Positions 42,994-53,012 of a DNA stretch of 64,000 nt are shown piece by piece. Under the pieces are notes generated by a model. The model was not told where the DNA came from and did not search any database. It worked only from the letters and a program-made list of their open reading frames with translations. A program made the position numbers and the translations under genes. This DNA comes from Homoserinimonas sedimenticola. Lineage in GTDB: Bacteria > Actinomycetota > Actinomycetes > Actinomycetales > Microbacteriaceae. Position 1 is the stretch's first letter. Each line of letters begins with the position of its first letter. Location of the stretch: NCBI RefSeq assembly GCF_026094475.1, contig NZ_JAPELL010000001.1, positions 1,016,326 through 1,080,325 on the forward strand, written 5' to 3'.

Positions 42994-44112
42994 CTAGAGC
43001 ACGTCGCCGCGGCCCGACAGCTTGAGGGCATCGACGACCGACTTGACCCGCTGGGCGTTCTGCGTCGTCGTGACGAGCAGGGCATCCGGGGTGTCGACGA
43101 CGACGATGTCCTCCACCCCCACGAGCGAAATAAGTCGCTTCGAGTGGCTCACGACCACCCCCGTCGAAGCGTCCGACAGCACGCGGGGGTTCTCGCCGAG
43201 GATCGCGAGATTGTTGCTGCGCCCGCCCGAGTGAAGCTTGCCGATCGCGGCGAAGTCGCCGACGTCATCCCAGTCGAAGTCACCCGGGACGACCGCGAGC
43301 CGCCCCGCCTTGGCAGCCGGCTCGGCGACCGAGTAGTCGATCGCGATCTTGCGCAGCCGTGGCCACACGCGGTCGACGGTCGCGCCACGGCGAGAGGTGT
43401 CCCAGGATGCCGCGAGCTCCTGCAGCCCCTCCAGCAGCTCCGGCTCGTTCTCGCCCAACTGGGCCAGTAGCACGTCGGCGCGCGAGATGAACATGCCCCC
43501 GTTCCAGAGGTAACCGCCGTCGGCGAGGTAGTCCTGCGCGACCTCATAGCTGGGCTTCTCCACGAAGGAGTCCACCGCGAAGGCCCCCGGGGCCCCCGGG
43601 ATGTCGAGCTTGCCCCCGCAGTGGATATAGCCGAAGCCGATCGCCGGCTCGGTCGGGGTGATGCCGATCGTCGCGATGTAGCCCGCATCGGCCGCCGCGA
43701 CCGCCTCGAGCACGCTTCGCGTAAAACCCCGGGTGTCACTGATGACGTGGTCGGCCGCAAACGACCCGATGATCACCCCCGGCTCGCGATGCTCGAGAAT
43801 GGCGGCTGCGAGCCCGATCGCCGCGGTCGACTCCCTCGGCTCGCTCTCGAGCACGACATTGTGGTCGGCGAGCGCGGGAAGCTGCGCCTCGACTGCGGCA
43901 CGATGGGCTCGCCCCGTCACGACCATGATCCGCTGCGCTCCCGAGACGGGGGCAAGGCGGTCCCACGTGCCGCGAAGCAGCGTCTTGCCCGTGCCCGTGA
44001 GATCGTGCAGGAACTTGGGCGCATCGGCACGGGAGAGCGGCCAGAGGCGCGAGCCGATGCCGCCCGCCGGGATGACGGCGTAGAAACGATCGAGGGCCGA
44101 AGAGTCGCTCAT
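42994..44112 (-). CDS. Mannose-1-phosphate guanylyltransferase
   Basis: A 372-residue nucleotidyltransferase that makes GDP-mannose from GTP and mannose-1-phosphate for glycans and lipids. The N-terminal signature IPAGGIGSRLWPLSR, the FGYIHCG segment, VEKP and the WNGGMFI motif are all present. It is the ManC/RfbM-type enzyme without a fused isomerase domain. ATG 44112 lies 7 nt after TAGGGT (complement of 44120-44125), pointing to a leaderless mRNA. It is divergent from sdhCDAB. Confidence 0.93.
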   Translation of the reverse strand: MSDSSALDRFYAVIPAGGIGSRLWPLSRADAPKFLHDLTGTGKTLLRGTWDRLAPVSGAQRIMVVTGRAHRAAVEAQLPALADHNVVLESEPRESTAAIGLAAAILEHREPGVIIGSFAADHVISDTRGFTRSVLEAVAAADAGYIATIGITPTEPAIGFGYIHCGGKLDIPGAPGAFAVDSFVEKPSYEVAQDYLADGGYLWNGGMFISRADVLLAQLGENEPELLEGLQELAASWDTSRRGATVDRVWPRLRKIAIDYSVAEPAAKAGRLAVVPGDFDWDDVGDFAAIGKLHSGGRSNNLAILGENPRVLSDASTGVVVSHSKRLISLVGVEDIVVVDTPDALLVTTTQNAQRVKSVVDALKLSGRGDVL

Positions 44113-44119
44113 GCGCACC

Positions 44120-44125
44120 ACCCTA
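44120..44125 (-). promoter_or_regulatory. -10 box of the guanylyltransferase gene (leaderless)
   Basis: TAGGGT on the minus strand is followed by 7 nt and the ATG at 44112. Confidence 0.4.
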
Positions 44126-44176
44126 GCTGCGGCATCCGTCACCCGACCTGAAGGCTGTGGAGGGGAGACCGCAGAT

Positions 44177-44208
44177 ATCTCGATGTCGAGATGGTTAGGC
44201 ATGCCTAA
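44177..44208 (+). promoter_or_regulatory. Two palindromes upstream of sdhCDAB, the second iron-box-like
   Basis: ATCTCGA-TG-TCGAGAT (44177-44192) is a perfect 7+7 palindrome. It is followed 2 bp later by the perfect palindrome TTAGGC-AT-GCCTAA (44195-44208). The second, read as GGTTAGGCATGCCTAA, resembles the DtxR/IdeR iron-box consensus TTAGGTTAGGCTAACCTAA, mainly in its right half. Both lie just upstream of the TAGACT box at 44233. Binding by DtxR/IdeR is inference. Confidence 0.5.
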
Positions 44209-44232
44209 GCGGAGAGCAGCTCTCGCAGGGAA

Positions 44233-44238
44233 TAGACT
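44233..44238 (+). promoter_or_regulatory. -10 box of the sdhCDAB operon
   Basis: TAGACT lies 24 bp downstream of the iron-box-like palindrome. It predicts a leader of about 110 nt before the sdhC start at 44354. No -35 consensus is seen. Confidence 0.4.
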
Positions 44239-44353
44239 GGAAGCCGTCGCGACGCACCGCGTTCGCACGCCACACCCTCCTCGCGGGGACAATCGCTCCA
44301 GGGGCCTGGGCAGGCACATCTCACAAACGCACCTATCGCAAGGAGGGTTGCTC

Positions 44354-44806
44354 GTGCCAGAGAAGTCGGCGGGAGCCCTGGCCGATGCCCAGCCAGTGGG
44401 TCGAAAGCAAGCAGTGGAACAGAAGCCACAGGGACTGAGGGTCAGCGGCACGCTGTACCGCGGTCGCGAGGGAATGTGGTCGTGGGTGCTGCACCGCATC
44501 ACGGGCGTGAGCATCTTCTTCTTCCTGCTCGTGCACATCCTCGACACGGCGCTTGTGAGGCTGAGCCCTGAGGCCTACAACGCCGTCATCGGCGCCTATC
44601 AGACGCCCATCATGGGCCTCGGTGAGGTCGGACTCGTCGGCGCGATCGGCTTCCACGCGCTCAACGGGCTGCGCATCATCCTCGTCGACTTCTGGTCGGT
44701 CGGCACGCGTCACCAGCGCCTCATGTTCTGGCTCGTCTGGGTGCTGTGGGCCGTCCTGATGATCGGCTTCACGCCCCGCCACCTCATGAACGTCTTCGGA
44801 GGCTGA
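44354..44806 (+). CDS. sdhC: Succinate dehydrogenase cytochrome b subunit SdhC
   Basis: A 150-residue heme-b membrane anchor with three membrane segments. The motif TLYRGREGMWSWVLHRITG precedes segment 1, and FHALNGLRIIL carries a candidate axial heme histidine. The GTG at 44354 has GGAGG 8 nt upstream. First of four sdh genes; with SdhD it anchors the catalytic SdhAB dimer and passes electrons to menaquinone. Confidence 0.92.
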   Translation: MPEKSAGALADAQPVGRKQAVEQKPQGLRVSGTLYRGREGMWSWVLHRITGVSIFFFLLVHILDTALVRLSPEAYNAVIGAYQTPIMGLGEVGLVGAIGFHALNGLRIILVDFWSVGTRHQRLMFWLVWVLWAVLMIGFTPRHLMNVFGG

Positions 44807-44808
44807 TG

Positions 44809-45252
44809 ATGACCGTCTCGATCGAAACCCCCCGCACCCTTCCCCAGCGCCGCGGCGTCAACTGGGAGAAGTGGGGCTGGATCTACATGCGCGCGAGCGG
44901 CGTCGTGCTCGTCGTGCTCATCTTCGGCCACCTCTTCGTCAACCTCATGGTCGGCGAGGGCGTGCACGCGATCGACTTCGCCTTCGTCGCCGGCAAGTGG
45001 GCAGACCCCTTCTGGGTTGTCTGGGACACGCTGCTGCTGTTCCTCGCCCTCATCCACGGCGCCAACGGCATGCGCACGATCATCAATGACTACGCGCAGA
45101 AGCCGGGGCTGCGCAAGGTACTGAGCTGGGCCCTGCTCGGTTCGACCGTCGTGCTGCTCGTGCTCGGCGCGCTCGTCATCTTCACCTTCGACCCGTGCCC
45201 CGCCGGCTCCCCCGCCGACCTTCTGCCCAGCTTCTGTGGAGACATCAATTGA
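44809..45252 (+). CDS. sdhD: Succinate dehydrogenase membrane anchor SdhD
   Basis: A 147-residue membrane protein with three segments and a candidate heme histidine in [10 protein letters not shown]. The ATG at 44809 is 6 nt from GGAGG; the ATG at 44806 directly before it is only 3 nt away. The stop overlaps the sdhA start (TTGA). Confidence 0.9.
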   Translation: MTVSIETPRTLPQRRGVNWEKWGWIYMRASGVVLVVLIFGHLFVNLMVGEGVHAIDFAFVAGKWADPFWVVWDTLLLFLALIHGANGMRTIINDYAQKPGLRKVLSWALLGSTVVLLVLGALVIFTFDPCPAGSPADLLPSFCGDIN

Positions 45253-47087
45253 ACGAACGCAACATCGGCGGATCCCTCTATGCCGACGCCAAGCCGGCCG
45301 TAGGAGAGGTGCAGACGCGTGACGGCGTGCACTACCACCAGTACGACGTCGTCATCGTGGGCGCGGGCGGTGCGGGAATGCGCGCCGCCATCGAGGCCGG
45401 CCCCAACGTCAGCACGGCCGTGATCTCCAAGCTCTACCCCACCCGCTCGCACACGGGCGCCGCGCAGGGCGGCATGGCCGCAGCCCTCGCGAACGTCGAG
45501 GAGGACAACTGGGAGTGGCACACCTTCGACACCGTCAAGGGCGGTGACTACCTCGTCGACCAGGACGCCGCCGAGATTCTGGCCAAGGAGGCCATTGACG
45601 CGGTCATCGACCTCGAGAACATGGGTCTGCCGTTCAACCGCACGCCCGAGGGCAAGATCGACCAGCGACGCTTCGGCGGACACACGCGCGACCACGGCAA
45701 GGCGCCCGTGCGGCGCGCCTGCTACGCGGCCGACCGTACGGGTCACATGATCCTGCAGACGCTGTACCAGAACTGCGTCAAGCACGGCATCAACTTCTTC
45801 AACGAGTTCTACGTGCTCGACCTCGTCATGAGCGAGGGCAAGGACCGCCGCCCCGCTGGCGTCGTTGCCTACGAGCTCGCAACGGGCGAGCTGCACGTGT
45901 TCCAGGCCAAGTCGGTCGTCTTCGCGACCGGCGGTTTCGGCAAGGTCTACAAGACCACGTCCAACGCCCACACCCTCACGGGAGACGGCGTCGGCATCAT
46001 CTGGCGCAAGGGACTCCCCCTCGAGGACATGGAGTTCTTCCAGTTCCACCCGACCGGACTCGCCGGGCTCGGCATCCTACTCACAGAGGGCGCCCGCGGT
46101 GAGGGCGCCATCCTGCGAAACGCCTCGGGTGAGCGCTTCATGGAGCGCTACGCCCCCACCATCAAGGACCTCGCACCCCGCGACATCGTCGCCCGCTGCA
46201 TGGTGCAGGAGGTCGCGGAGGGTCGCGGCGCCGGTCCCAACAAGGACTACGTCTACCTCGACTGCACCCACCTCGGTGCCGAGGTGCTCGAGACGAAGCT
46301 CCCCGACATCACCGAGTTCGCCCGCACCTACCTCGGCGTCGACCCCGTCTATGAGCCCGTGCCCGTCATGCCGACGGCGCACTACGCGATGGGCGGCATC
46401 CCGACCAACAACAACGCCGAGGTGCTCTCCGATAACTCGACGGTTGTGCCCGGCCTCTACGCCGCCGGTGAGTGCGCCTGCGTCTCGGTTCACGGCTCCA
46501 ACCGACTTGGCACCAACTCGCTGCTCGACATCAACGTCTTCGGCAAGCGCGCCGGAATCAACGCGACCGAGTACGCGAAGACCGCCGAGTTCGCCCCCCT
46601 CCCCAAGGACCCCACGGCGGAGATCCGCGGCCTCATCGAGATGCTGCAGGCATCCACCGGCAACGAGAACATCGCGGCGATCCGCAAGGAGCTCCAGGAG
46701 GAGATGGACCGCAACGCACAGGTGTTCCGCACCGATGAGTCGCTCGAGAAGGTGACGGAGACGATTCACCAGCTCCGCCTGCGTTACCGCAACATCGCCG
46801 TGCAGGACAAGGGCAAGCGTTTCAACACCGACCTGCTCGAGGCGATCGAGCTCGGGTTCCTGCTCGACCTCGCCGAGGTCGTCGTGTTCTCCGCCCGCAA
46901 CCGTAAGGAGAGCCGCGGAGGCCACATGCGCGACGACTTCCCCGACCGCGATGACGAGAACTACATGAAGCACACGATGGCGTACCTGTCAGGTGACCCG
47001 CTGTCGGCCAACGCGGCGGACCACATCCGGCTCGACTGGAAGCCCGTCGTCATCACGAACTACCAGCCCATGGAGAGGAAGTACTGA
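45249..47087 (+). CDS. sdhA: Succinate dehydrogenase flavoprotein subunit SdhA
   Basis: A 612-residue flavoprotein. It has the FAD motif [12 protein letters not shown], the covalent-FAD histidine segment [10 protein letters not shown], the active-site stretch QFHPTGLAG and the LGTNSLLD motif. It oxidises succinate to fumarate in the TCA cycle. The start is TTG 45249, overlapping the sdhD stop and preceded by GGAG 7 nt upstream. Length and order match the actinobacterial sdhCDAB pattern. Confidence 0.96.
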   Translation: MNERNIGGSLYADAKPAVGEVQTRDGVHYHQYDVVIVGAGGAGMRAAIEAGPNVSTAVISKLYPTRSHTGAAQGGMAAALANVEEDNWEWHTFDTVKGGDYLVDQDAAEILAKEAIDAVIDLENMGLPFNRTPEGKIDQRRFGGHTRDHGKAPVRRACYAADRTGHMILQTLYQNCVKHGINFFNEFYVLDLVMSEGKDRRPAGVVAYELATGELHVFQAKSVVFATGGFGKVYKTTSNAHTLTGDGVGIIWRKGLPLEDMEFFQFHPTGLAGLGILLTEGARGEGAILRNASGERFMERYAPTIKDLAPRDIVARCMVQEVAEGRGAGPNKDYVYLDCTHLGAEVLETKLPDITEFARTYLGVDPVYEPVPVMPTAHYAMGGIPTNNNAEVLSDNSTVVPGLYAAGECACVSVHGSNRLGTNSLLDINVFGKRAGINATEYAKTAEFAPLPKDPTAEIRGLIEMLQASTGNENIAAIRKELQEEMDRNAQVFRTDESLEKVTETIHQLRLRYRNIAVQDKGKRFNTDLLEAIELGFLLDLAEVVVFSARNRKESRGGHMRDDFPDRDDENYMKHTMAYLSGDPLSANAADHIRLDWKPVVITNYQPMERKY

Positions 47088-47848
47088 TGTCCACGGCAAC
47101 GCTTGAGGGCCAGGCTGCTCCCACCGAGACGGTGCAGTCGTTCACCGTCACGCTCATCATCCGCCGCTTCGACCCCGAGGTCGACAGCGAACCGCGCTGG
47201 CAGGACTTCGACGTCGAGCTCTTCGCGACCGACCGCGTGCTCGACGCCCTCCACAAGATCAAGTGGGAGCAGGACGGTTCGCTCACCTTCCGTCGCTCCT
47301 GCGCCCACGGCATCTGCGGCTCCGACGCCATGCGCATCAATGGCCGCAACCGTCTCGCGTGCAAGACCCTGATCAAGGATCTCGACATCTCGAAGCCCAT
47401 TTATGTCGAGGCGATCAAGGGACTCCCGCTCGAGAAGGACCTCATCGTCGACATGGAGCCCTTCTTCGACGCCTACAAGGACGTGCAGCCCTTCCTCGTG
47501 TCGAACACCGCGCCCGAGAAGGGCAAGGAGCGCTTCCAGTCGGTCGCCGACCGTGAGCGTTTCGACGACACCACCAAGTGCATCCTGTGCGCCGCGTGCA
47601 CCTCGTCGTGCCCGATCTTCTGGACCGACGGTCAGTACTTCGGCCCGGCCGCGATCGTCAACGCGCACCGCTTCATCTTCGACTCGCGCGATGAGGCCTC
47701 CGAGACGCGTCTCGACATCCTCAACGACAAGGAGGGTGTGTGGCGCTGCCGCACGACCTTCAACTGCTCCGAGGCGTGCCCCCGTGGCATCCAGGTCACG
47801 AAAGCGATCGCCGAGGTCAAGCAGGCGATCATGCGCGGCAAGCCGTAG
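47087..47848 (+). CDS. sdhB: Succinate dehydrogenase iron-sulfur subunit SdhB
   Basis: A 253-residue subunit with cysteine sets for [2Fe-2S] (CAHGICGSDAM...C), [4Fe-4S] (CILCAACTSSCP) and [3Fe-4S] (the later CSEACP region). It relays electrons from SdhA to the quinone site. Its ATG overlaps the sdhA stop by 1 bp, with AGGAAG upstream. A strong terminator follows at 47865-47894. Confidence 0.96.
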   Translation: MSTATLEGQAAPTETVQSFTVTLIIRRFDPEVDSEPRWQDFDVELFATDRVLDALHKIKWEQDGSLTFRRSCAHGICGSDAMRINGRNRLACKTLIKDLDISKPIYVEAIKGLPLEKDLIVDMEPFFDAYKDVQPFLVSNTAPEKGKERFQSVADRERFDDTTKCILCAACTSSCPIFWTDGQYFGPAAIVNAHRFIFDSRDEASETRLDILNDKEGVWRCRTTFNCSEACPRGIQVTKAIAEVKQAIMRGKP

Positions 47849-47864
47849 CCTCCGCTTCACGATG

Positions 47865-47894
47865 AAAGCGCCGGCCCCTCGGGGCCGGCGCTTT
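47865..47894. terminator. Rho-independent terminator between sdhB and mtlD
   Basis: AAAGCGCCGGCCCC and its perfect complement form a 14-bp stem with a 2-nt gap, followed by GCGTTT. It lies 16 bp after the sdhB stop and 12 bp before the mtlD stop, and can serve both convergent transcripts. Confidence 0.85.
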
Positions 47895-47906
47895 GCGTTT
47901 GTGCAG

Positions 47907-49061
47907 CTATCCCGAGGGGGTCGGCACGACCGCGACGAGCGGCTCGAAGAGCGGATGCGACGGCGCGATGCCGCACACCTCCTCAACGAACTCCTCTGGG
48001 GTGAGCGACTGAAGTTTCGCGAGCATCTCGACGGACTGCTCATCCGCAGGAACATCGAAGGCGAGCGCTGTGCCGACGGCGTCGATGAGCGCCTCGGGCA
48101 CGGTCCCCCGCTCGGCGAGCTCGGCGGCGGGCGCGATGAAGCGCTCGTGCCTGCTGAGCTTACGCAGCGGCTGGCGGCCCACGCGGTCGACTGTGTCAGG
48201 CAGGTGCCGGTTGGAGAAGCGGCTGAGGATCTTGTCGATGTAGGCCTGCTGTTCGCCCGCGTCGAGACCATGCTTGTCGACCAGGAGCTGCTTGGTCTCC
48301 CCCAGCACGGCCCGCACGGCGGAGTCGACCTCGGGGCGGGCGAGCGCGTCGGCGATGCCGGTCGCCTTCGCGAGGAAGCCGTAGTACGCGATCGTCGCAT
48401 GCCCCGTGTTGACGGTGAAGAGTTTGCGTTCGATGTAGGGCGCGAGGTCGTCCACCCAGGTGGCGCCGGGGATGCTCGGCTCCTCACCCCCGAACGGCGT
48501 CCGTTCGATCGCCCACTCGTAGTACGACTCGACCGTCACGTCGAGCCCCGAGGTGTCTGCCTGCCCGGGTACGATGCGGTCGACGGCCGTGTTGGCGAAG
48601 ACGGCACGGGAGAGGGCGGCCGCAGCATCCGTCTCGCCGGCCTTCTCGGCGAGGGACTGCTCGACGTGGGAGCGCAGCAGGTCGGTCGCGTTGATCGCGT
48701 TCTCGCAGGCCATAACGGCGAGGGGGGCGGATGCCTCGCGCCGGAGCAGCCCGTCCGCGATGAGCGGCGCGACGAACTTGAGGATGTTCGGGCCGACGGC
48801 CGTCGTGACGATGTCCGCGGTCGCGATCTCCGCGATGACGTCGTCGGGGGCGGCCGCGCTGTTGAGGGCACGGAAGGAGGTGACCTCGTGATCGCGGGCG
48901 CCCTCGCCCACCTCGTGCACCGTGTAGCTCTCGGCGGCGGCGAGCGCATCGATGAGCTGCTCGGCGACATCCACGAAGACCACCTCATAGCCGGCCTCGT
49001 GCAGCAGGAGCCCCACGAAGCCACGGCCGATGTTGCCGGCCCCGAAGTGGACGGCCTTCAT
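47907..49061 (-). CDS. mtlD: Mannitol-1-phosphate 5-dehydrogenase
   Basis: A 384-residue NAD-dependent polyol dehydrogenase that converts mannitol-1-phosphate to fructose-6-phosphate. The N-terminal [15 protein letters not shown] is diagnostic for MtlD, and the [10 protein letters not shown] active-site segment is intact. Its ATG overlaps the EIIA gene stop by 1 bp. Last gene of the leftward mannitol PTS block. Confidence 0.96.
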   Translation of the reverse strand: MKAVHFGAGNIGRGFVGLLLHEAGYEVVFVDVAEQLIDALAAAESYTVHEVGEGARDHEVTSFRALNSAAAPDDVIAEIATADIVTTAVGPNILKFVAPLIADGLLRREASAPLAVMACENAINATDLLRSHVEQSLAEKAGETDAAAALSRAVFANTAVDRIVPGQADTSGLDVTVESYYEWAIERTPFGGEEPSIPGATWVDDLAPYIERKLFTVNTGHATIAYYGFLAKATGIADALARPEVDSAVRAVLGETKQLLVDKHGLDAGEQQAYIDKILSRFSNRHLPDTVDRVGRQPLRKLSRHERFIAPAAELAERGTVPEALIDAVGTALAFDVPADEQSVEMLAKLQSLTPEEFVEEVCGIAPSHPLFEPLVAVVPTPSG

Positions 49062-49498
49062 CAGTTGTTGACCTCGGAGAGGATGTCGAGCACCTCTTCG
49101 GGGCCTCCGGCCTTCAGCAGGGCATCCACCTCATCCTCGTCGGAGAAGACGATCGCGATCTTGGAGAGGATGTCGAGATGCTCGTTCTCGACGCCCGCGA
49201 TGCCGACGACGAAGTGCACGGGGTTTCCATCCCAGTCGATCGGCTGGGCATAGCGCACGAACGAGAGCGCGGACTTGAGGATCGCCTCCTTGCTCTCGTT
49301 CGTGCCGTGCGGGATGGCGAGGAAGTTCCCCATGTAGGTCGAGACCGATTCCTCGCGTTCGATCATCGCCGGAAGGTATGCAGCCGTGACGGCTCCGGCA
49401 TCGACGAGGATGCCGTGGGCCTCCCGCATCGCCTCGAGCTTGGTCGTCGCCTCACCCTCGGTGCGGATCTGTGCCAGTTGCAGCACCTGTGACGTCAT
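49061..49498 (-). CDS. mtlF: PTS mannitol-specific EIIA component
   Basis: A 145-residue EIIA of the mannitol/fructose family. The phospho-acceptor His is in [11 protein letters not shown] near residue 63. It receives phosphate from HPr and passes it to the EIIB domain of MtlA, which lacks its own EIIA domain. Confidence 0.93.
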   Translation of the reverse strand: MTSQVLQLAQIRTEGEATTKLEAMREAHGILVDAGAVTAAYLPAMIEREESVSTYMGNFLAIPHGTNESKEAILKSALSFVRYAQPIDWDGNPVHFVVGIAGVENEHLDILSKIAIVFSDEDEVDALLKAGGPEEVLDILSEVNN

Positions 49499-49538
49499 GG
49501 GGAACTTCCTCTCCAGTGTTCGTGTCAGCCCGGTCGGC

Positions 49539-51119
49539 TCAGCTGTCGGACTGCTTCTTGAGCATCTCGACGACCTCGTCGTACTTGGGGCTGTTCATGA
49601 AGTTGTCCACCGAGACGTGCACGGCACCGGGAACCTGCTGCGACGCACGGTCGGTGAGGTCCTGGTGGGTGATGATGAGATCCTCCGTGCCGTCGAGGTT
49701 CGCGATCGACTTGTTGACGACCGTCACATCGTCTATCCCAGCCTTCTTGACCTTGTTCCGCAATACCGAAGCGCCCATCGCGCTCGATCCCATGCCGGCG
49801 TCGCAGGCGAACACGACGTTGTGCACGGGCTTCGTGGCGGTCGCCGTCACGGCGCCGGCGCCGGTCGTCTGCGCGGCGGCCTCCGCCTCGGAGAGCCCGC
49901 CGAGCACGCTCGAGGACTTGCCCTTGTTGGCCTCGGTCTGCGCCACCGCGGCGCTCAGGTCGCCGCCGCCGGCCTCGAGGTCCTTCTTGCGCGAGGCTCG
50001 CAGGATGATCGAGGCGATCACGAAGGAGACCGTGGCCGAAAGGATGACCGAGAGGATGACGCCCAGGTAACTGTCGTTCGCGGTCTGGATGAGCACCGCG
50101 AAGATACTGCCCGGGGATGCCGGCGCGCGGAGTCCGCTCTCGAAGACCACGTTGGTCGCGACGCCCGTCATGCCGCCCGCGATGACCGCGACGATCAGCG
50201 CCGGCTTCATGAGCACGTAGGGGAAGTAGATCTCGTGGATGCCACCCAGGAACTGGATGACGGCTGCGCCCGGCGCGCTCGCACGGGCCATGCCGACGCC
50301 GAAGACCATGAAGGCGAGGAGGAGGCCCAGGCCGGGGCCGGGGTTGGCCTCGACGAGGAAGAGGATGGACTTGCCCGCCTCTGTCGCCTGCTGCGTGCCG
50401 ATCGGCGTGAAGACACCGTGGTTGATGGCGTTGTTGAGGAACAGGATCTTGCCCGGCTCAACGAGGATCGACACCAGCGGCAGGAGTCCAAGGCCCACGA
50501 GCCAGTCGACGGCGGCCTCGAGCGCGTTGCTCAGGGCGGTGACGACCGGGGCGAATCCGAACACGCCCGCGACGGCGAGCGCTGCGGCCAGGATGCCCGC
50601 GGAGAAGTTGTCGACGAGCATCTCGAAGCCCGGCTTGATCTTGCCCGCCCACAGCTTGTCGACCTGCTTCATGAGCCACGCGGCCAGCGGGCCCATGATC
50701 ATCGCGCCGAGGAACATCGGGATGGTCGTCCCCACGATCACACCGACGGTCGAGATGGCGCCGACGACGCCCCCGCGGGTGTCATAGACGAGGCGCCCAC
50801 CCATGAAGGCGATGAGGATGGGCAGCAGATAGGTGATCATGGGGCCGACGAGACCCGTCCAGGTGGTCCCGTCCGGCGTCTCGCCGCCGCCGAGGGCGGG
50901 CGCATAGTCCCACCGCCAGGCCGCGACGGGACTCTCGGCTCCGAACCATCCCGTCGGGATGAACATCGCCGTGATGAGGCCCCAGGCGATGAACGCGCCG
51001 ATGTTGGGCATGATCATGCCGCTGAGGAAGGTGCCGAAACGTTGCACCCCTACTCGCGCTCCCCCTGCTCGCTTGGCGCTCGCTGCCGGCGCCGGAGGTG
51101 CTGTTGACTCCGTTGTCAT
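49539..51119 (-). CDS. mtlA: PTS mannitol transporter EIICB component
   Basis: A 526-residue mannitol permease. The EIIC part (residues ~20-345) has the substrate motif GGIHEIYFPY, and a linker leads to a C-terminal EIIB domain with phospho-cysteine in VVFACDAGMGSS. No EIIA domain is fused; mtlF supplies it. ATG 51119 has AAGGA 7 nt upstream, and ATG 51122 immediately before is an alternative. It lies downstream of the EI gene. Confidence 0.94.
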   Translation of the reverse strand: MTTESTAPPAPAASAKRAGGARVGVQRFGTFLSGMIMPNIGAFIAWGLITAMFIPTGWFGAESPVAAWRWDYAPALGGGETPDGTTWTGLVGPMITYLLPILIAFMGGRLVYDTRGGVVGAISTVGVIVGTTIPMFLGAMIMGPLAAWLMKQVDKLWAGKIKPGFEMLVDNFSAGILAAALAVAGVFGFAPVVTALSNALEAAVDWLVGLGLLPLVSILVEPGKILFLNNAINHGVFTPIGTQQATEAGKSILFLVEANPGPGLGLLLAFMVFGVGMARASAPGAAVIQFLGGIHEIYFPYVLMKPALIVAVIAGGMTGVATNVVFESGLRAPASPGSIFAVLIQTANDSYLGVILSVILSATVSFVIASIILRASRKKDLEAGGGDLSAAVAQTEANKGKSSSVLGGLSEAEAAAQTTGAGAVTATATKPVHNVVFACDAGMGSSAMGASVLRNKVKKAGIDDVTVVNKSIANLDGTEDLIITHQDLTDRASQQVPGAVHVSVDNFMNSPKYDEVVEMLKKQSDS

Positions 51120-51171
51120 CATTCTTTCCTTTTCTTGATCGGTGGTTCGGTGTTCGGGTGGTGAAGGGTGG

Positions 51172-52830
51172 TCAGCGCGTGGCGACCACCGCGCGGACGG
51201 CGTCGCGCGCCGCGGCGGCCGTCGGGGCAGCGAGTGCCGCCTCGGCGAGAGCCGCGGCATCCGCTGCCGTGTGGGTGAGAAGTTCGGCGCGTACGTCCGC
51301 GAAGGCGGCGGGCGTCATCGAGAGCGACGTGACGCCGAGGCCGACAAGCACAACCGCGAGAAGAGGATCGGCCGCCGCCTCGCCGCACACCCCCACGGGC
51401 CTGCTGTGACGGCGGCCGGCCTCGCCGAGCATGCGCACGAGCCGCAGGATTGCCGGATGCCACGGGTCCTGGTAGGCGGCGACACTGCCGAGCATTCGGT
51501 CGGCGGCGAGGGTGTACTGCGTGAGATCGTTGGTGCCGATGCTCACGAAGTCGCAGGCGGCGGCGACCTGGTCGGCCATAAGGGCGAGCGAGGGAACCTC
51601 CGCCATGACGCCCGCGACACGGATGCCGAGCTCCCGCGCGAGGGTCACGAAATACTCGGTCTCGGCGACATCCGCCACCATGGGGGCCATGACCCAGAGC
51701 TCCGCCTCGGTCGCCGCCTGGGCGCGGGCGAGGGCGGTGAGCTGGTCGCGGAGGATCCGCTCGTTGGCGCGCAGCGACCGGAGGCCGCGCAGGCCGAGAG
51801 CCGGGTTCTCCTCCTCGGCGTCGTTGAGGAAGCTCAGCGGCTTGTCCGCGCCCGCATCGAGGCAGCGCACGACGACCTTCTTGCCCGGGAAGGCGGCGAG
51901 CACGGCCGTGTAGTCGGCCTCCTGCTGCTCGACGCTCGGCGCCTCGGTCGCGTCGAGGAAGAGGAACTCGGTGCGGAAGAGCCCGACACCCTCGGCGCCG
52001 AGCTCGACGGCGGCCGCGGCATCCTTCGGGCTGCCGAGGTTGGCGAGGAGGGGCACCTTGGTGCCGTCGGCGAGGGCGCCGTCGGTGATAGGGGCGCCCA
52101 CGATCGCCTTCAGCTCGGCCGTGCGGGTCTCGGCATCGGCGAGCTGCGCGGGACTCGGGTCGAGCGTGACGGTGCCCGCCACGGAGTCGATGAGCACGAC
52201 CGTGCCGTCGGCGATCTCGTCCGCGCCCGTCACACCGACGATGGCGGTGATCGACTTCGAACGGGCGAGGATCGCGGTATGCGAGGTCGGCCCGCCGTCC
52301 CGCGTCACGAGGGCGAGCACCTTGTCGAGGTCGAGGAGGGCGGTGTCGGCGGGCGCGAGGTCACGGGCGACGAGCACAAAAGGAGTGTCGGAGCTGGGAA
52401 CACCGGGCGCGGGCACACCCCGCAGCCGCGCGATGATGCGTTGTGCGACATCCGCGAGGTCGGCGGCCCGCTCGGCCATGTAGCCGCCCATGCCGGTGAG
52501 CATCTCCTGGAAGGCGGCGAAGGCGTCGAACACTGCCCGCTCCCCCGTGCTGCCGCCGTCGATCCGGGCGTTGACGTCATCGACGAGCCCCGGGTCCTGC
52601 GCCATCATCGCCTGGGCTTCGAGCACGGCCTGGGCGTCGCCGCCGGCCTTGCGGCCCTTGTCGGCGAGTTCGGATGCCACGGCCGTGAGCGCTTCGATGA
52701 CAGCGGCCTTCTCGGCCTCGGCGTCGCCTGAGCGCGGGGCCTGGGCCGGTTCGGGGAGAGGATCGGGCATCCGCAGGACGGGGCCTGCAGCTATGCCACG
52801 GCCCACTCCGACACCTCGAAGCTCTCGCAT
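51172..52830 (-). CDS. ptsI: Phosphoenolpyruvate--protein phosphotransferase (PTS enzyme I)
   Basis: A 552-residue enzyme I. The active-site His184 is in GGPTSHTAILAR, the PEP-binding domain has GLFRTEFLFLD and GTNDLTQYT, and the catalytic Cys is in VGVCGEAAAD near residue 500. It starts PTS phosphorelay by phosphorylating HPr, encoded divergently at 53828. ATG 52830 has AGGAG 6 nt upstream. It is placed first in the mannitol operon. Confidence 0.95.
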   Translation of the reverse strand: MRELRGVGVGRGIAAGPVLRMPDPLPEPAQAPRSGDAEAEKAAVIEALTAVASELADKGRKAGGDAQAVLEAQAMMAQDPGLVDDVNARIDGGSTGERAVFDAFAAFQEMLTGMGGYMAERAADLADVAQRIIARLRGVPAPGVPSSDTPFVLVARDLAPADTALLDLDKVLALVTRDGGPTSHTAILARSKSITAIVGVTGADEIADGTVVLIDSVAGTVTLDPSPAQLADAETRTAELKAIVGAPITDGALADGTKVPLLANLGSPKDAAAAVELGAEGVGLFRTEFLFLDATEAPSVEQQEADYTAVLAAFPGKKVVVRCLDAGADKPLSFLNDAEEENPALGLRGLRSLRANERILRDQLTALARAQAATEAELWVMAPMVADVAETEYFVTLARELGIRVAGVMAEVPSLALMADQVAAACDFVSIGTNDLTQYTLAADRMLGSVAAYQDPWHPAILRLVRMLGEAGRRHSRPVGVCGEAAADPLLAVVLVGLGVTSLSMTPAAFADVRAELLTHTAADAAALAEAALAAPTAAAARDAVRAVVATR

Positions 52831-52913
52831 CACGTACTCCTTTGTCACTCTGCGGCCGTGCTCGTTTCGCGCGCGCCCGTTCTCACGTGAAACCGAGAGT
52901 ACCCCCAAGTCGG

Positions 52914-52964
52914 TTGACAAACAAACAAATTCAAAGATAAAAATACCCAAGCAGACATTTGTTT
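52914..52964. promoter_or_regulatory. AT-rich divergent promoter and operator between ptsI and the DeoR gene
   Basis: This is one of the few AT-rich stretches of the window. TTGACA (52914-52919) is followed about 18 bp later by TAAAAA, a rightward promoter for the regulator. An inverted repeat AAACAAAT (52923-52930) / ATTTGTTT (52957-52964) spans it. DeoR-family proteins often bind such A/T-rich repeats, so autoregulation and control of ptsI-mtlAFD is likely. Confidence 0.55.
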
Positions 52965-53012
52965 CTGATGTTTTGCCCCTGCCTGCTCTGCCTGTGAACG
53001 ACGAGGTCACGA

